Part shown: positions 5,502 to 7,799 of the stretch, piece after piece
How positions within the stretch are numbered: position 1 is the stretch's first letter
Layout: every line of letters begins with the position of its first letter
NCBI GenBank assembly: GCA_019746355.1
Contig: JAIESC010000169.1
Coordinates: 1 to 7,799 of the forward strand
Reading direction: 5' to 3'
DNA length: 7,799 nt
Source of the DNA: Xanthobacteraceae bacterium
Lineage (GTDB): Bacteria > Pseudomonadota > Alphaproteobacteria > Rhizobiales > Xanthobacteraceae
Program-made: the position numbers and the translations under genes
Notes under the pieces: generated by a model
The model's database searches: none
Told to the model about the DNA's origin: nothing
The model's input: the letters and a program-made list of their open reading frames with translations, nothing else

Positions 5502-6491
5502 CTACTCGATCACCTCATCGGCGCGGGCGCGAAGCGCCGGCGCAACGGTCAGGCCGAGCGCCTTTGCGGTCTTGAGGTTGATCACCAGCTCGAACTTGGT
5601 CGGTGCCTGGACCGGCAAATCGGCGGGCTTCTCGCCCTTGAGAATACGGTTGACGTAGCCCGCCGCGCGGCGCTGCAGGTCAGCGAGGTCCACCGAATAT
5701 GAGACGAGCCCGCCGGCCGCGGCGAAGTCGCGGTAGGGATAGATCGCGGCAACGCGATAGCGCGCCACAAGCGACGTAATGACGGGCGCCCGTGTCAGGT
5801 TGAAATATTGGTCGGGGGTTACGACGAGGCCCATCTGCGGATCATGTCCGATCGTATCGAGCGCTTTCTCGAACTCGACGAGGTTGCGGACCTCGATGGC
5901 CTCGGCCGCAATCCCGAGTGCCGCTCCGGCGGCTTCAATCTGCGGCCAGCGGTATTTGAACTGCGAGCCGGGCCCCGGGTTGAACAGGACTGCGGCGCGC
6001 GTCAGGCGTGGGGCAAGCTCCTTGAGGACCTCCAGCCATTTCCGGCCGAGCGACGGGTCGATATTGGTGAAGCCCGTGGCATTGCCGCCCGGGCGCGACA
6101 GGTCCTGAACGAAACCGAGTGCGACCGGATCGTTGACCACGGTGAAGACCAGCGGAATCGTGCTGGTTTTACGCAACACCTCCGCGGTGGCGAGGCCCGT
6201 CGCAACCTGGATCACATCGGGCTGCATCGCGACCAGCTCCTGCGCGAACGCTCGCATTTGCTCGATGTTCGGTGCCCAGCGAAGCTCGATGTTCGCATTG
6301 GTGCCGTTTCGCCATCCCAGGTCTCGCAGCGCCTGGATGAACGTCTTGATCCAGCGTTGACCTTCCGGATCGCGTGCCGGCAATCCCATCAGCACCGCGA
6401 TCCGCGGCATCTTGGCGGCCGGCTGCGCGCCGGCTGCCGGCGGCCAGGCCGCCGCGCCGCCAACGCCTGCCAGAAAATCGCGCCGCCGCAT
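5502..6491 (-). CDS. ABC transporter substrate-binding protein, DUF534/TrpX-like, orphan
   Basis: A 329-residue periplasmic binding protein. The ATG at 6491 is chosen because it begins MRRRDFLAGVGGAAAW, a twin-arginine-like signal peptide typical of this rhizobial family, with probable cleavage after AGA (about residue 22). A TTG at 6542 would add 17 residues ahead of the signal. The mature part has the two-lobed family pattern: PRIAVLMG and ALRDLGW..G.N..IELRWA near the start, then AQELVAMQPDVIQV, STIPLVFTVVNDPVALGFVQDLSRPGGN..GF, and DFAAAGGLVSYSVDLADLQRRAAGYVNRILKGEKPADLPVQAP.KFELVINLKTAKALGL towards the end. The last block is a hallmark of ABC substrate-binding proteins of the DUF534 family. 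The ligand is unknown; characterised relatives bind aromatic amino acids. No permease or ATPase gene lies beside it. The upstream APC permease is a different transporter type, 168 bases away, same strand. Confidence 0.9.
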   Translation of the reverse strand: MRRRDFLAGVGGAAAWPPAAGAQPAAKMPRIAVLMGLPARDPEGQRWIKTFIQALRDLGWRNGTNANIELRWAPNIEQMRAFAQELVAMQPDVIQVATGLATAEVLRKTSTIPLVFTVVNDPVALGFVQDLSRPGGNATGFTNIDPSLGRKWLEVLKELAPRLTRAAVLFNPGPGSQFKYRWPQIEAAGAALGIAAEAIEVRNLVEFEKALDTIGHDPQMGLVVTPDQYFNLTRAPVITSLVARYRVAAIYPYRDFAAAGGLVSYSVDLADLQRRAAGYVNRILKGEKPADLPVQAPTKFELVINLKTAKALGLTVAPALRARADEVIE

Positions 6492-6513
6492 TCCCGTTTC
6501 CCAAATTCCACCT

Positions 6514-6527
6514 GCGCGTTTACGCGC
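6514..6527. promoter_or_regulatory. Perfect GCGCGT-TT-ACGCGC palindrome upstream of the binding-protein gene
   Basis: A 6+2+6 inverted repeat centred about 30 bases upstream of the ATG at 6491, where an operator or 5'-UTR hairpin could act. CG-rich palindromes occur by chance in such DNA, so the regulatory reading is tentative. Confidence 0.3.
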
Positions 6528-6659
6528 GTCTTCGAGCGTCAACGCCGGCTATCGTATCGGCTCGAACCGTCGTCCCGATAGGGGCTTGTGCAGGCTGGGC
6601 AAATCGGCCGCGCACGCACCAATTTGCGGGCGCCGGATGCGGACTGGCGCGCTGCGGGG

Positions 6660-7799
6660 TCAGTTCACCGGCCCCGTGCCGCCGATCTCCTCGGCGAGCG
6701 GATCCTTCGGCTTCACGCCCTGGGCGCGGTTGATGAACACCGTGAGCACCCAGAGCACCACGCCGATGCCGATCAGGATGCCGGCGATCTTGTATTGCAC
6801 CGGATCGCGGCCGGTCCACGGCCCGGCCAGGAACGCGCAGCAGATCGCGCCGGCGACGGCGAGCCAGGTCGGCGTGCGGAAATGCGCGTGCCTGACCGTG
6901 TCCTTGCGCAGCACCAGCACCGCGATGTTGACCACCGTGAACACGCAGAGCAGCAGCAGCGCGGTGGTGCCGCCGAGCGCCGGCACCTCGCCGACGAAGG
7001 TGATCAGCGCGAAGGCGAGCAGCGTGGTGAAGCCGATCGCGACATAGGGCGTGCGCCGGGCGGCGTGCACCTTGCCGAGCACCGGCGGCAGCACGTGCTC
7101 GCGGCTCATGCCGTACACCAGCCGGCTCGCCATCAGCATGTTGATCAGCGCGGTGTTGGCGACCGCGAACATGGTGATGAGGCCGAAGATGCCGATCGGG
7201 AAGTTCGGCGCGCCGGCCTGCACCACCTTGAGCAGCGGCGTCTCGCCCTGGCCGAGCTCCTCGGCCGGGACCAGCGTGATCGCCGAGATCGACACCAGCA
7301 CATAGATCAATCCTGTGATGAACAGCCCGGCCAAAAGGATCTTCGGAAAGGTTCGCGTCGGGTCCTTGGTCTCCTCGGCCATGTTGACCGAATCCTCGAA
7401 GCCGACCATGGCGAAGAAGGCGAGCGTGGTCGCCGCGATCATCGGCCAGAAGAAGGCGCCGTCGCCGCCGGTCTTGAACTGCGTGACGCGCGACACGTCG
7501 CCCTGGCCCGCGCCGATCGCCCACAGGCCGATGAAGATGACGATCAGCAGCCCGGTCAGCTCGACCAGCGTCAGGACGACGTTGGCCTTCACGCTCTCGC
7601 CGGCGCCGCGGAAGTTGACGATCGCGACCAGCGCCATGAAGCCGAGCCCGATGATGGTGATGCCGATGCCGCCGGCGAGGTTGAAGCCGAACACATGCGC
7701 CGTGTTGGCGGCGAACGCGCGCGACGCGGTCGAGGCCGAGGTGATGCCCGAGCACATCACCGCGAAGGCGACGATGAAGGTGACGAAATGGATGCCGAA
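6660..7799 (-). CDS. APC-family amino-acid permease, N-terminus off the right edge
   Basis: The frame is open from the right edge to the TGA at 6660 (379 residues visible; the family is usually about 450-500, so roughly the first 90-120 residues are missing). The visible part is strongly hydrophobic, with about nine probable transmembrane segments, such as GIGITIIGLGFMALVAIV, VELTGLLIVIFIGLWAIGAG and FFWPMIAATTLAFFAMVGF. The diagnostic APC stretch GFEDSVNMAEETKDPTRTFP lies at about visible residues 133-152, followed by a helix (ILLAGLFITGLIYVLVS). ANTALINMLMASRLVYGMSRE matches the conserved TM8-loop region of the superfamily. The C-terminus is a short polar cytoplasmic tail (PKDPLAEEIGG). It would import an amino acid or amine by proton-coupled symport or exchange; the substrate is not evident. 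The first helix with the Gly-rich binding motif and the start site are outside the window. No clear terminator was found after the stop. Confidence 0.92.
   Translation of the reverse strand, partial: FGIHFVTFIVAFAVMCSGITSASTASRAFAANTAHVFGFNLAGGIGITIIGLGFMALVAIVNFRGAGESVKANVVLTLVELTGLLIVIFIGLWAIGAGQGDVSRVTQFKTGGDGAFFWPMIAATTLAFFAMVGFEDSVNMAEETKDPTRTFPKILLAGLFITGLIYVLVSISAITLVPAEELGQGETPLLKVVQAGAPNFPIGIFGLITMFAVANTALINMLMASRLVYGMSREHVLPPVLGKVHAARRTPYVAIGFTTLLAFALITFVGEVPALGGTTALLLLCVFTVVNIAVLVLRKDTVRHAHFRTPTWLAVAGAICCAFLAGPWTGRDPVQYKIAGILIGIGVVLWVLTVFINRAQGVKPKDPLAEEIGGTGPVN

Noticed and set aside
5808..6581. 257-residue plus-strand frame opposite the substrate-binding protein
   Set aside because: Shadow of a recognised gene; low-complexity Arg-rich product with no family features.
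6520..7755. 411-residue minus-strand frame overlapping the APC permease in another phase
   Set aside because: The product is Arg/His-rich with no membrane segments, while the alternative frame has clear permease motifs.

Overview
The window is GC-rich (GC-heavy third codon positions in the main genes) and looks like chromosomal DNA of a Bradyrhizobium/Rhodopseudomonas-type alphaproteobacterium. Reasons: the roughly 600-residue acyl-CoA dehydrogenase type, tandem DUF2778/Tlde1-like proteins, an orphan DUF534-type ABC substrate-binding protein, an intergenic palindromic element of a kind familiar from Rhizobiales, and a CtrA-type TTAA-N7-TTAA box. The genus is inferred from remembered family resemblance, not from a search.

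Layout. (1) Bases 1-204, minus strand: the N-terminus of an acidic then Pro/Ala-rich protein that leaves the window on the left, possibly of the PodJ/SEL1-like envelope class. (2) 205-546: divergent intergenic region with a perfect CtrA-like palindrome at 326-344. (3) 547-2343, plus: acyl-CoA dehydrogenase. (4) 2565-3596 and 4441-5475, plus: two tandem paralogues of a membrane-anchored or secreted protein with a C-terminal DUF2778 (Tlde1-like L,D-transpeptidase fold) domain. They use TTG and GTG starts behind the same Shine-Dalgarno sequence at identical spacing. (5) Between them lie a 108-bp near-perfect copy of the dehydrogenase 3' end (3650-3757), a small zinc-ribbon gene on the minus strand (3799-4020), and an approximately 120-bp palindromic repeat (4301-4420) inserted between the conserved upstream block and the ribosome-binding site of the second paralogue. 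(6) 5502-6491, minus: an orphan substrate-binding protein with a twin-arginine-like signal peptide. (7) 6660-7799, minus: an APC-family amino-acid permease that runs off the right edge.

The most informative part is 2236-4440. It records a layered history. The peptidoglycan-enzyme-like gene duplicated together with its upstream region, and the copies then diverged to about 84% protein identity in the catalytic domain. The dehydrogenase 3' end occurs twice with only two mismatches, as direct repeats flanking the first paralogue with a period of 1414 bp. A short palindromic repeat then landed in the leader of the second paralogue. The flanking metabolic and transport genes look ordinary. I see no complete new defence or mobile system; the novelty is in the architecture of the duplicated locus.
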